From Paenarthrobacter sp. AR 02 (GTDB lineage Bacteria; Actinomycetota; Actinomycetes; Actinomycetales; Micrococcaceae), in NCBI RefSeq assembly GCF_021538675.1, contig NZ_JAJUKH010000001.1, positions 1,209,462 to 1,273,461 on the forward strand: 64,000 bases of DNA, written 5' to 3'. Shown in pieces: positions 27,595-36,928 of the stretch. Every line of letters begins with the position of its first letter. Within the stretch, counting starts at the first letter, position 1. The notes beneath the pieces were generated by a model that worked only from the letters and a program-made list of their open reading frames with translations, searched no databases and was not told the origin of the DNA. The translations under genes and the position numbers were made by a program.

Positions 27595-28014
27595 TCAAGA
27601 CGTCGGGAGGGGATCCCCGTCGTTTGAAGCGGTGCGGGCGCGTACCTCCTTTTCAAACAGCAGGAAAAAGATGAAGTAACCGATGAACCCCGCTGATAAG
27701 CCAGGGACAGTGATCGAGTGCCTTACCAAGACGTCGGCCGTCGACCATCCGAGGGCCAAAAGTGCGCACCCAGCGAATGACACAATCTTCCAGGTCTTAG
27801 TCGTCACCACATATTCAGGATCCCTAAATAGGCGCCAAGCTCCGACAAGCGCCAGTAGCCAGAACACCGATGAAAAGAGAACTGGGTAGGGGCCTGGCGA
27901 AATAATCTGCGGCAGTAGAAAGAAAATGCTTATGACTGACAGAAGCACAATGACGGAACCGGCAAAGAATCGATCGCGTCGGTTTTCCGCGCTAGTTTTT
28001 CTTGAAGTTTTCAA
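27595..28014 (-). CDS. four-TM small membrane protein, candidate immunity protein for the RHS protein
   Basis: A 139-residue protein with four hydrophobic segments (about 16-40, 43-64, 75-97 and 102-122) and basic, charged ends. Translation starts at TTG 28014, supported by caggagtaga just upstream; there is no ATG alternative. It lies 47 bp downstream of the RHS gene on the same strand, the place where immunity genes of RHS/WapA-type toxins sit. The DNA looks less GC-rich than its neighbours. No family is recognised; the immunity role is inferred only from position and from the membrane character of both partners. Confidence 0.6.
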   Translation of the reverse strand: MKTSRKTSAENRRDRFFAGSVIVLLSVISIFFLLPQIISPGPYPVLFSSVFWLLALVGAWRLFRDPEYVVTTKTWKIVSFAGCALLALGWSTADVLVRHSITVPGLSAGFIGYFIFFLLFEKEVRARTASNDGDPLPTS

Positions 28015-28061
28015 TCTACTCCTGATCTTGTCCGCTAAATCAGCGTCGGATACCTATGAGC

Positions 28062-31000
28062 TCAAAGACCGCCGTAACAGAGACCGCCCCCAGCGAAACC
28101 ACTGATTCCGATAACGCCGGCTGCCCAGTTTGCTGCCTCTCCAAACAGAAGGCCCCCTACGCGTGGTAGGGCTGCCGGCCCAAAAAACCACGAGATGGCA
28201 GTGAGCCTACATCCGAAGGTATCGGCGGGTGAACTGATCAGTGGAGGCGAGAATCCAGCACAGGTCGCAGTATTGGCAGGTGAGCAAGGCAACGGGTCTC
28301 CTGAGTCACCGTATTGGAGTCCGGTGGGATCCGTGTTGGCTACTCGGCTGGCACCCCCGTAGAGGTAGCGATTTTGTTCCTGGTCGGATGGGTCGGGTTG
28401 GGTGAAGCGTCCGGTGGTTGGGTTGTAGTAGCGGGCGCCGAATTTGGTGTAGCCGGTGGGGGTGTCTTTGTAGCCGCCGGCGTATTGCCAGGGGTTCGCC
28501 CCGGCTTGGGTGCCGGTGGCGGTGGTGTTGCCCCAGGAGTCGTAGCTGTAGGTTGCGGTTTTTGCCTGGGTGTTGTCGGTGAGGAGGATGACGGAGCCGA
28601 GGGCATCGGTGGTGTAGTAGAGGCTTGCCCCGGTGCCGGTGCGCATGCTGACCAGGCCACCGTCCGGGTCGCGGAGGAACGCGGTGGTCGCTCCTGCGGT
28701 GGTTTGGGTAGTGATGCCGAGGGATCCGTTGAGGAAGTTCGTGGATCCGGCACTGGTGCGTTCGTCGTTGCGGAGCCCGGCGTAGGCGAAGTTCGTCGTC
28801 GTGGCGCCGACCGTGGTGGAGGTGACTTGGTTGAAGACGTTGAACGCTGACGTGGTCGTACCAGCCGCCGTGGTGTTGCCGTTCGCGTCGTAGGAGTACG
28901 ACGTGGCGGCGGTGGGCGCGGTGCTGCAGGCGCCGTTCGTGGTCGCGGTCCAGCACAGCTGGTCCGCGGCGTTATACGTGGAGTACTGGGTGGCTACACC
29001 GGTTTTGGAGGCGCTGATGCGGTTGCTGTTCTTGTCGTACGTCCAGCCCTCCACCGTGGCCCCTTGGGTGGCGCTGGTGAGCCGGTTCTGGACATCGTAC
29101 CCGTAGGTGGTCAGCGAGCCGGCTACTTCGGTGGCCATGGTCTTGCGGAGTCCACCTTCCTTCCCGGATGGGGTGGTGGTGTAGGTGTAGTCGCGTTTGG
29201 TCAGGACGGTGCCGCTGCTGTTCTTCGCTGTGATGGACATGATTTTGCCGGTGTTGTCATAGCCGGTGGTGTTGGTGACGCCGTTGGGGTAGCTGGTGGA
29301 GATGCGGCGGTTGTTTTTGTCGTATCCGAAGCCGGTGCATTTGGTGCTGTTCGGGAACGCCGGTGTTGCGGGGCAGGACCCGCCGGGCTCTGCCAGGGAC
29401 GCGAGCCGGTTGGCTGCGTCGTATTTGTAGGTGACCGTACCGGTGGGGTCCACGAAGGCCAGGATGTTCGATGCCCCGTCGTAGGTCACGGTCGTGGTGG
29501 TGCCGCCGATGGTCTTACCCGTCGCCCGGTTCTGCGCGTCATAGGCGTATGTGGTGGTGCCGGCCGCGTCCACGCGTTGGGTAAGGTTCCCATTCGCGTC
29601 ATAGGTGTACGCCACACAGGTGGAGGTGATGCAGCTGGCACCGTAGCGGACTTCGGTGATGCGGTCGTTGTTGTCGTAGGTGTAGGTGGCGGTCTGGTTC
29701 TTGCCGTCCTTGACCGTTGCGACCCGGCCGGCGGCATCGAAGGTGTTCGTCACAGCGCCGAGCGGTGCCGGCCGGGTGATCGTGACAGGGTTTCCGGCGG
29801 CGTTGTAACTGTAGGTGGTGGTGTTGCCGTTCCCGTCGATGGTCTTGCACAGGGATCCGGGCTTGGCGCCACAGGTGGTTCCCAGGGTGTCGCCCTGGTA
29901 GTAGTTCTTGATGATTGTTTGTTCGTTCACTGCCCCGGCTGATGCTGTTTGCTTCACGGCGCTGGTGTTCGCGTCGTAGGTGATGGTGGAGGTGTTCTCT
30001 TCACTGTTCGTGGCTGCGTTGGGCCGGTAGTTCGAGAGCGGGTCACCGGACAGGGAGGCGTAGGTGAAGGAGATTTCCCCGGCGGTGCCGGATGCCCCGC
30101 CCAGGGGTGAGGTGATCTTGGTGAGGCTGTTGTTCGCGTTGTACGCCCTGGTGGTGGTTTTGCCGAGCCCGTCGGTGGAGGTGAGTCGGTTGTCGTGCCC
30201 GTCGAAGGTGGACTGGACGTCGTTGCCGTTGGCGTCCAGGACCTTGGTGATCTGCTTGGCCGCGTTGTAGGTGTACGTGGCGGTCTTGCCGTTCGGGTCC
30301 TTCAGCGTTGTCGTCGTCGAGGACGGGTAGGCGGGGGTCCAGACGCTTTGGGCCGTGGTTCCGGTGCCGTAGGTGATCGTCGCGGTGCGTTTTGCGGTGT
30401 CGTAGGTGAAGGAGGTCTTCACTGTTTTGCCGTCGGTGTAGGTCGAGAGCTTCCCGGCGGTGTTGTACGTGAACGCCGTCGTGGTGCCGGTGGCGTCGGT
30501 GATCTTCGAGAGCCGGCCCTGGCCGCCGTTGTACTCGAGGGTGACGGAGCGGTTCAGGGAGGTGTCGGTGACTTTGGAGGGCTGGTTCAGGTTACGGGTG
30601 TCCTCGTAGAGGAACTTCAGGACCCGGCCTTGGGTGTCTGTGATGGTGTTCAGGACGCCGTTGACGTGCCCGTAGGTGATGGTGTTCGGGTTTGTGAGGT
30701 TCGCGTCGATGGTCCGGGCCAGGGAGTAGTTCGCCCCGTCGTCGGTGTAGACGTTGGTCACGCCGGTGTCGTTGAACCGGATCCGGTATTCGTTGGGGTT
30801 TGGTTTCGTCAGGGACGCGTTCAGGCCCGGGGGCATGGTCCAGGTTGTCCCGTTGGAGGCGAAGGTGTACCAGCCGCCATCCGGGGCTGTGTAGGTGACG
30901 GCGTTCGTGGTGGAGTTGACCCGCAGGGCGGCTTCGAGCCGGCCCAGGCTCAGTGTCGGCCGGGCGTCGTTGTAGCTGTTGTACCGCCAGCCCAGGTTCA

Positions 31001-32498
31001 GGTCCTGTCCGACGCCGCGCAGGTGCAGCAGCGAGCCGGTGAGGACCGTGTTGCCGGTGGTGGGGTTCCAACCCACGGAAGCGGTGTCGGAGAGGGTGTG
31101 GTTGACCATGGACGCTGCCCCGCGCTGGCCGGACACGGCCCCATTTGGTCCGGTGGCCGGGGGGAGGAGGTGGGCGTTGGTGAACCAGCCCTGGGTGTCG
31201 ATGAGGAAGTGGGCCGGTGCGACGCCCATGTTTTTGACGTTGATTTTCCCGTCCGTGGTGCCGGGCCTGACGATCAGCACGTTCGAGACTTTGTCGCCGG
31301 GTTCGGCGTAGTTCACGTAGCTCAGCGGCGGTTCCGTCTCATCGGAGGGAAAGACCCGGAACCAGCCGGTGTCGGTGCTGGTGCTCGGGTTGATGGCGGT
31401 GATGTTCATCGTCACACCAGCCAGTTCCGGACCCGCGGCGGGGAGGCCGTTCACTCCGGCGACCTGGACCTGGACCGTGCCGCCGGCCGGGACGACGGCA
31501 GTGTTGCGGCTGTCGTACAGGCGGGTGTTCAGGGAATGGTAGGTGCTGTCGCTTGCCTGGCCGTCGAAGTAGCCCTGCACATCGATGATGACGTGGATCG
31601 GTGAGGTGCTCCACCCGACCCGGAAGGTGATGTCACCTTCGGCGTTCAAGTCCAGGGTGGTTCCCACGCCGGTGGTCTCGCCACCGCGGTAGTGCAGCGG
31701 AGCGTTCGGGTCCGTGCCGTCGGGCCGGTACGGGTACAAAGTGGGGGTGAGGTTGTTCGGATCGGCGCTGACCACGATGACGTTCGCGAACACCGCCCCA
31801 GCGGTATCGGGGATCCCGCCAACGTTCTTCAGGTTCACGGTCTTGACGTCGTCGTTGTTCCATGCCCCGGCCGTGACGCCGGTCCCGTCCCGGCTGTCGA
31901 CCACGCGCTTGTTAGGGACAGAAACGAACCCACCCGGGGCGACCGTGTCACCGGAGGTGAAATAGCCCTGGACCTCGATCACGTAATGCTGGGACACCGA
32001 GGTCCGCAGCGCGATCTTCCCATCGGAGCCGATCGTGACGATCGAGGTGTTCGACAACGTGTCGTTGTAGCCGCTGTACAGGTTGTAGGTCTGCGCCGTT
32101 GGCCGGTCCGTGTTGGAGGCCAGCTGCGTCCACCCATCCGCCGGGGAAGCGACCGTCGTGACCGTCAGAACCACGGCCTTCGCGCCCGATGCGGGAATAC
32201 CAGCCTGCCCCAGCACTTGGATCGGTGTCCACGTGTTCGCTGCGACCGGGCCGGCCACACCCCCGGAGCCATCACGGGTATCGACCAACCGGCCCTGGGC
32301 CGGGACAAACACACCAGCCTGGGAAGCGTCGGTCACCACCGTGGGAAGGGCCGCAGGAGCCAGGGCCGGCACCGCGGCCGGGACGGTCGTAGGCGCCGCC
32401 GGTACCGCCACGGGCGATGCCATGGCAGGGGCTGCGAGCCCGGCTACGGCCAATAACGAGACAACAAAGGCAGCGAAAAGTGACCGTAGACCGGTCAT
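28062..32498 (-). CDS. secreted RHS/YD-repeat protein with variable hydrophobic C-terminus
   Basis: A 1478-residue exported protein. The signal peptide is residues 1-27 (SLFAAFVVSLLAVAGLAAPAMA). Three tandem domains of about 120 residues follow at 63-182, 191-312 and 319-441, each with (V/Y)D(T/S)R at the start and a (V/T)QG(Y/W)F end. A linker leads to an RHS/YD-repeat shell from roughly residue 560 to 1390 (YTYDANGNLTQR, GRFTQPDP, NRYLYGG, NTDPTGL). The last 83 residues (1396-1478) are unrelated: Gly/Ala-rich and hydrophobic, with four Cys. The architecture is that of WapA/RHS contact toxins. ATG 32498 is chosen for its signal peptide and a ggggg site upstream. Confidence 0.85.
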   Translation of the reverse strand: MTGLRSLFAAFVVSLLAVAGLAAPAMASPVAVPAAPTTVPAAVPALAPAALPTVVTDASQAGVFVPAQGRLVDTRDGSGGVAGPVAANTWTPIQVLGQAGIPASGAKAVVLTVTTVASPADGWTQLASNTDRPTAQTYNLYSGYNDTLSNTSIVTIGSDGKIALRTSVSQHYVIEVQGYFTSGDTVAPGGFVSVPNKRVVDSRDGTGVTAGAWNNDDVKTVNLKNVGGIPDTAGAVFANVIVVSADPNNLTPTLYPYRPDGTDPNAPLHYRGGETTGVGTTLDLNAEGDITFRVGWSTSPIHVIIDVQGYFDGQASDSTYHSLNTRLYDSRNTAVVPAGGTVQVQVAGVNGLPAAGPELAGVTMNITAINPSTSTDTGWFRVFPSDETEPPLSYVNYAEPGDKVSNVLIVRPGTTDGKINVKNMGVAPAHFLIDTQGWFTNAHLLPPATGPNGAVSGQRGAASMVNHTLSDTASVGWNPTTGNTVLTGSLLHLRGVGQDLNLGWRYNSYNDARPTLSLGRLEAALRVNSTTNAVTYTAPDGGWYTFASNGTTWTMPPGLNASLTKPNPNEYRIRFNDTGVTNVYTDDGANYSLARTIDANLTNPNTITYGHVNGVLNTITDTQGRVLKFLYEDTRNLNQPSKVTDTSLNRSVTLEYNGGQGRLSKITDATGTTTAFTYNTAGKLSTYTDGKTVKTSFTYDTAKRTATITYGTGTTAQSVWTPAYPSSTTTTLKDPNGKTATYTYNAAKQITKVLDANGNDVQSTFDGHDNRLTSTDGLGKTTTRAYNANNSLTKITSPLGGASGTAGEISFTYASLSGDPLSNYRPNAATNSEENTSTITYDANTSAVKQTASAGAVNEQTIIKNYYQGDTLGTTCGAKPGSLCKTIDGNGNTTTYSYNAAGNPVTITRPAPLGAVTNTFDAAGRVATVKDGKNQTATYTYDNNDRITEVRYGASCITSTCVAYTYDANGNLTQRVDAAGTTTYAYDAQNRATGKTIGGTTTTVTYDGASNILAFVDPTGTVTYKYDAANRLASLAEPGGSCPATPAFPNSTKCTGFGYDKNNRRISTSYPNGVTNTTGYDNTGKIMSITAKNSSGTVLTKRDYTYTTTPSGKEGGLRKTMATEVAGSLTTYGYDVQNRLTSATQGATVEGWTYDKNSNRISASKTGVATQYSTYNAADQLCWTATTNGACSTAPTAATSYSYDANGNTTAAGTTTSAFNVFNQVTSTTVGATTTNFAYAGLRNDERTSAGSTNFLNGSLGITTQTTAGATTAFLRDPDGGLVSMRTGTGASLYYTTDALGSVILLTDNTQAKTATYSYDSWGNTTATGTQAGANPWQYAGGYKDTPTGYTKFGARYYNPTTGRFTQPDPSDQEQNRYLYGGASRVANTDPTGLQYGDSGDPLPCSPANTATCAGFSPPLISSPADTFGCRLTAISWFFGPAALPRVGGLLFGEAANWAAGVIGISGFAGGGLCYGGL

Positions 32499-32727
32499 GA
32501 AATTATCCCCCAATAAAATGCCTGCGCCCCGATGAGCGCACAAGGACGATCATCACAGGCCCGCACCCAGAAGGCAATACGTAGCCTTATTATTCTTTAT
32601 GACCGACCAGGACTCCCTACCATTTCTGGTCGAGCATGGGGCTGGCGGCGGGTCATTGTGCGAGGAGTCATTGGTCTCAAATTCCGTAGTGCCTCCATTG
32701 GAAGGTTGCTGTGCAAGAATTCGGAAT

Positions 32728-33282
32728 ATGACCGATCCACGAAACCGCATTCTTCCGAAATTGGGCACTGGTGAGCAGCTGTTGTGGGTCGGAGAGCCCG
32801 ATCCCAAGGTTCACTTCACCGCGGCGGACGCGTTCTTCGTGCCGTTCAGCATCCTCTGGGGAGGGTTCGCGATTGTTTGGGAGGTCGCCGCCATTACGGT
32901 CGTCAGGCAGCCACTCTTCATCATCTGGGGCATACCGTTCGTTCTTGTGGGCCTGTATTTCATCTTCGGCCGTTTCATCGTCAAAAAGAGACGAAAGCTC
33001 GCAACCGTCTACGCGCTCACAAGCTCGAGAGCCATCGTCTGCCACGGGGAGAGATCGATCAGTGATTCTCCCATCGTCGGAATCCCCACCAAAGTAGACA
33101 TGACCAAGGACGGCCGCCACATCAGCGTCACGTTCGGGTACCAGAGTTTCGGGGGGCTCCTAAGCCTGTATCAAAACACGGGCATGGACGTTTTCCGCCT
33201 TGGCATGGGACAAACAGTTGCTTTCTACGACGTCGAGGACGTCGAAGGACTAACAGCAGCGATGGAGCAGGCCCGCGTCTGA
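32728..33282 (+). CDS. PH-like-domain membrane protein
   Basis: A 184-residue protein: LLWVGEPDPKVHFTAADAFF leads into two transmembrane helices (about 33-55 and 62-82), then a basic stop-transfer KKRRK and a C-terminal bacterial PH-like beta domain (YALTSSRAIVCHGE ... DVEGLTAAME). This layout is common in actinobacterial membrane proteins of unknown role. It is divergent from the RHS gene. ATG 32728 has no strong ribosome site; an in-frame TTG at 32698 is an alternative. Confidence 0.65.
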   Translation: MTDPRNRILPKLGTGEQLLWVGEPDPKVHFTAADAFFVPFSILWGGFAIVWEVAAITVVRQPLFIIWGIPFVLVGLYFIFGRFIVKKRRKLATVYALTSSRAIVCHGERSISDSPIVGIPTKVDMTKDGRHISVTFGYQSFGGLLSLYQNTGMDVFRLGMGQTVAFYDVEDVEGLTAAMEQARV

Positions 33283-34103
33283 TCAATCCCAGCCCAGGGC
33301 GCCCACTTTACGGGCGTTGTAGTTGAGCCCCTTGCGTACCCGATTTGAACCGTACCGAAAGTTGTCTCTGTAACAGGGATTTGTTGCATGACTTTTGGGA
33401 CTACATACGGGACGGCTTTGTTTCGCGGGATCTTGCGGATTCGAATGGGTGGGGGATTGTCCCAATGGAGGCGTCCCACTTCCAAGGAAGTGGGACAGCG
33501 AAACCGCGCCAGAGCAGGGAGGCCCGCTTAGGGTGATTGCCTAGCGTGTAGGAAGAAGTGGGACACCGCGGGATCTGGTTGCAGTCGGCGAACACCTCGG
33601 TTCTACATGTGATAAATGGATGCACGGACAGCTGCGAGAGGGCGAGGACGAGCCGCGCTGGGAAACATTGGAGTTCGATTCAGACGTCGGTGAAGTGCTC
33701 AACGAGGCTGGTGCCAACGTGTACTGCTTCTCGGTGACTCGAAGCCTGAAATCCGCCACGCGCATGTAGCCCCCGTCTTCCTACTAAAGGAACCTTACGG
33801 GGAGATCCCGCTTGAAAATCTACTCCGAGCTGGTCTGCTGGCCCTCGGCCGCGAAGTACCGAACAGTGATTCAAAGCAACCTCGACCCCAAGTCATCCAA
33901 GAGTCGAGGATCATCAGGGATGTGCTCTAAGATCTTGGCGCCTACGGCGACTGCATGTGCGATGGCGCAGCGTGCCGCCCGAAGCTCCCAAGACTCGCCG
34001 ACGTTACGCCCGCATGTGCACAGGGTACTGTCGAGCCGCCTGTAACCTGACTGTGGCTCTTGAGACTCACAGGGGCCACAGGCTCCGTTCCCCAGGAGAA
34101 TCA
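33283..34103. other. 821-bp region without a convincing gene
   Basis: Nothing I can firmly name. gtcccacttc at 33473 is followed 2 nt after its stem by its inverse, giving an 11-bp hairpin ending at 33496. gaagtgggac occurs again at 33555-33564. A 49-codon frame at 33620-33769 (MHGQLREGEDEPRWETLEF ... FSVTRS) has protein-like composition and its frame stays open upstream to 33543, suggesting a gene remnant. The A/T-richer composition and short broken frames fit decayed accessory DNA. Confidence 0.35.
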
Positions 34104-36818
34104 ATGGGAGTTTTGCGGCGATCCATCGCTTTGTCCACAGGTCTAATGGTTTTTGCCACTGGCCTGTTTTTCGTTCAGGCTCCGGCTACGGCCGTGCCGG
34201 TTCCGGGGCCGGACAACCCGAATGTCCGGTTCGTGGAGGGAACGCCGCACTCGGACCATACTTTCGAGGGACCCGACGCTTCGCCGTTGGACACCGCGCC
34301 GGACAACACGGTGGCGGCCACCGGGCCCAGCGGAGACATCCGTGTGCGGTTGGTGACGGCCAAGCTGGCAGACAACGGCAACCCTGTTTCCATGGCCGGG
34401 GCCGAAAAGGCCGTGGTGTCCACCAGTAATTACTGGAAGGCCATGACGGACAACAAGCTCTCCATGACCGTCAACAGCAGGGTGGAGGGCTTCCAGTCGA
34501 AGGCCCGCTCAACGGACAGCTACGGCACCATCATCTCCACCATCACCAGCGAACTTCAATGGTCGGCGAGTCCGTACACCGCGCTGGTGATCTTCATCCC
34601 CACGTCCACGCTGTCCGGCAACGCGTTGGGCGCCGGGTACAGCAGCGGAGCCTACAGTGGTCGGGTTCTCATGCCGCAGCTCAGCGACTTCTCGAACAAC
34701 GTGATGAGCCACGAGTTCGGTCACGTCATCGGCCTGATGCACGCAGACGCACTGCAGTGCGGCAGTGGCGCGTCCGACGTCGGCGTTAACAGCGACGGAC
34801 GTTTCACCGACCCGTCCTGCTACATCCGCGAGTACGGCGACACCACCGACCTCATGGGCGCGGCGCAGTACGCCCAACCCGTGGTCAGTTCAACGTTCTG
34901 GGATTACGCCAAACTGGGGCGTGGCGATGAAATCAGGGACGTCGGAGTGGCAACGGGGGCCAAGACCTACACGCTGAAGCCCTGGGGCGGCACCGATGCG
35001 CAACGCGCCATCAAGTTCACCGACCCCATCAGCAAAGAGGTCTATTACCTGGAGTTGAGGGAACCCGCCGGCTACGACAGCTACTTGGGCGACGCCGGCA
35101 GGCCGCAGGGCAACATGGGCGTAAAGGTTGTCCAGCGGGGCGGTGCCACCATTGCGTCGTCGCTGATCCTGATGCCGTCAACGGTTCCCTTTACCGAGCC
35201 TTATTACGCCAAAAACCACGCATGGCAGGCGGGCAGTACATTCACGACGTACACCGGGACCCAGGTGACCATTAACGCGGTCAGCAAGACATCGGCGTCG
35301 GTGACTATCTTTGCTGATCCGAGACTAACTGCGAAAGTCCGCTTCTCCGCGGGCGATTTCGACGGCGACAAACTGGCCGACGTGCTGTCCAGGGAGCCGG
35401 ACGGGAGCCTGATGCTTTACGCGGGCTTGCCGGGCAACCGCTTGGACAATCCCCGCCAAGTTGGCTCGGGATGGAACATTTTCGACGCCATCACCGGAAT
35501 CTCGGACTTCGATGGCGACGGCCGCGGGGACATCCTGGCGCGCACCAGCGACGGCACCTTGTGGCTGTATCCCGGCGACGGCAAGGGCGGATTCCTTGCC
35601 AGCAGGCAGGTCGGATCCGGCTGGCAGGAGTTCTCAAACCTCATTGGCGTGGGGGACTTCGACGGCGATGCCCGCCCCGACCTTATGGCCACCAAGCCCG
35701 ATGGCACCCTGTGGCTCTACCCAAGCGACGGCAAGGGCGGCTTCCGGCCTTGGTCGCAGATCGGTTCGGGGTGGAGCGGCTTCACCAGCATCACCTCTGA
35801 CGGCTCCTTTGGCGGAGCCGGGGCCGGATTGCTTGCGCGCGCAAGCGACGGCACTCTTTACCTGTATCCCGGAAACGGCTGGGGCGGCTTCGCCCCGCGC
35901 GTGGCCATCGGAAGTGGCTGGAACAGCGTTGGTGACCTGGTCGGTGGCCAGGATTTCACCGCCGATCGCCGCTCTGATGTCCTGGCAGTGACCTCGTCCG
36001 GGAACATGCGCCTGTACCCGGGGGACGGATCCGGCTTCGCCAGCCGCCTGGCTATCGGCGCCGGCTGGGGCCAGTTCGCCCAGGTCTGGGAGGCCGGCGA
36101 CTTCGACGGCGATGCTGTCGCTGACATCCTCGCCCGGGGAACCGACGGCACACTGTGGCTTTACCCCGGCAACGGCTCGGGCGGCTTTTTGCCGCGCGTG
36201 CAGGTGGGCTCCGGCTGGAACGTCTTCACTTCCGTGGTCAGTGCCGGAGATTTCGACGGCGATGGCCACCCCGACCTTGTAGCCCGCACCGCCGATGGGG
36301 TGCTCTGGCTGTACCCGACGGATGGCAAGGGCCAGTTCCTGGCACGGCAGCAAATCGGCACGGGCTGGCAAGGCTTCACCCAGCTGCTCGCCCCGGGTGA
36401 CTTCGATGGCGACGGCAAGGCAGATCTTGTGGGACGGGCGGCCGATGGAAACCTTTGGCTCTACCCGGGCAACGGTGTGGGCGGATTCCAGGCATGGCGC
36501 CAGATCGGCACGGGCTGGAACATCTTCAACGCCGTGCTCCAGGGCGGCGACTTCAACGGCGACGGCAACGAGGACATCATGGCCAGGGGCACTGACGGTG
36601 CGCTCTGGCTCTACCCGGGCAACGGATCAGGCGGCTTCCTGCCGAGAACAGCGCTGGGATCGGGTTGGAACATGTTCAGTTCCTTCACCGCCCTCGGCAA
36701 CGCATTTACCGGTACCGGCAATCCGTCCGTAGTGGGCGTCGCCGGTGATGGTGCGCTCTTCCTGTACACCGGGACCGGGCGGGGCGCATTCCAGTCAGTG
36801 GTGCTCGATCCACGGTAA
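34104..36818 (+). CDS. secreted metzincin-type metalloprotease with FG-GAP-like repeats
   Basis: A 904-residue exported protein. The signal peptide ends near residue 30 (FFVQAPATA). The catalytic domain has HEFGHVIGLMH at 203-213, the HExxHxxGxxH zinc motif of metzincins (M12/reprolysin- or M6-like). From about residue 408 to the end run ten repeats of about 50 residues of the form DFDGDG..DILAR..DGTLWLYPG.G.GGF...QVGSGW, an integrin-alpha/FG-GAP type Ca2+-binding propeller. Repeats 4, 5 and 10 have lost some acidic Ca2+ ligands. ATG 34104 is chosen for caggagaa upstream and the signal peptide. Probably degrades extracellular protein or acts in surface adhesion. Confidence 0.85.
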   Translation: MGVLRRSIALSTGLMVFATGLFFVQAPATAVPVPGPDNPNVRFVEGTPHSDHTFEGPDASPLDTAPDNTVAATGPSGDIRVRLVTAKLADNGNPVSMAGAEKAVVSTSNYWKAMTDNKLSMTVNSRVEGFQSKARSTDSYGTIISTITSELQWSASPYTALVIFIPTSTLSGNALGAGYSSGAYSGRVLMPQLSDFSNNVMSHEFGHVIGLMHADALQCGSGASDVGVNSDGRFTDPSCYIREYGDTTDLMGAAQYAQPVVSSTFWDYAKLGRGDEIRDVGVATGAKTYTLKPWGGTDAQRAIKFTDPISKEVYYLELREPAGYDSYLGDAGRPQGNMGVKVVQRGGATIASSLILMPSTVPFTEPYYAKNHAWQAGSTFTTYTGTQVTINAVSKTSASVTIFADPRLTAKVRFSAGDFDGDKLADVLSREPDGSLMLYAGLPGNRLDNPRQVGSGWNIFDAITGISDFDGDGRGDILARTSDGTLWLYPGDGKGGFLASRQVGSGWQEFSNLIGVGDFDGDARPDLMATKPDGTLWLYPSDGKGGFRPWSQIGSGWSGFTSITSDGSFGGAGAGLLARASDGTLYLYPGNGWGGFAPRVAIGSGWNSVGDLVGGQDFTADRRSDVLAVTSSGNMRLYPGDGSGFASRLAIGAGWGQFAQVWEAGDFDGDAVADILARGTDGTLWLYPGNGSGGFLPRVQVGSGWNVFTSVVSAGDFDGDGHPDLVARTADGVLWLYPTDGKGQFLARQQIGTGWQGFTQLLAPGDFDGDGKADLVGRAADGNLWLYPGNGVGGFQAWRQIGTGWNIFNAVLQGGDFNGDGNEDIMARGTDGALWLYPGNGSGGFLPRTALGSGWNMFSSFTALGNAFTGTGNPSVVGVAGDGALFLYTGTGRGAFQSVVLDPR

Positions 36819-36928
36819 CTCGTTGCCGGAGCTGAGACCCGGGTTCCATTTCTGTCCGGGGCGAACGTTAGCATTGCCATATTCGCTGCGGTAACGACGG
36901 CGATCCACTCTTGAATTTGGGGGAATCC

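Noticed and set aside
30195..31604. A 469-codon glycine/valine-rich frame opposite the RHS gene
   Set aside because: Its composition reflects the antisense of repeated YD motifs, and it has no start signal or recognisable fold.
35328..36800. Regularly spaced repeats that could suggest a CRISPR array
   Set aside because: The period is about 150 bp, the repeats are inside an open coding frame and encode FG-GAP-like protein repeats; spacers are not unique short sequences.
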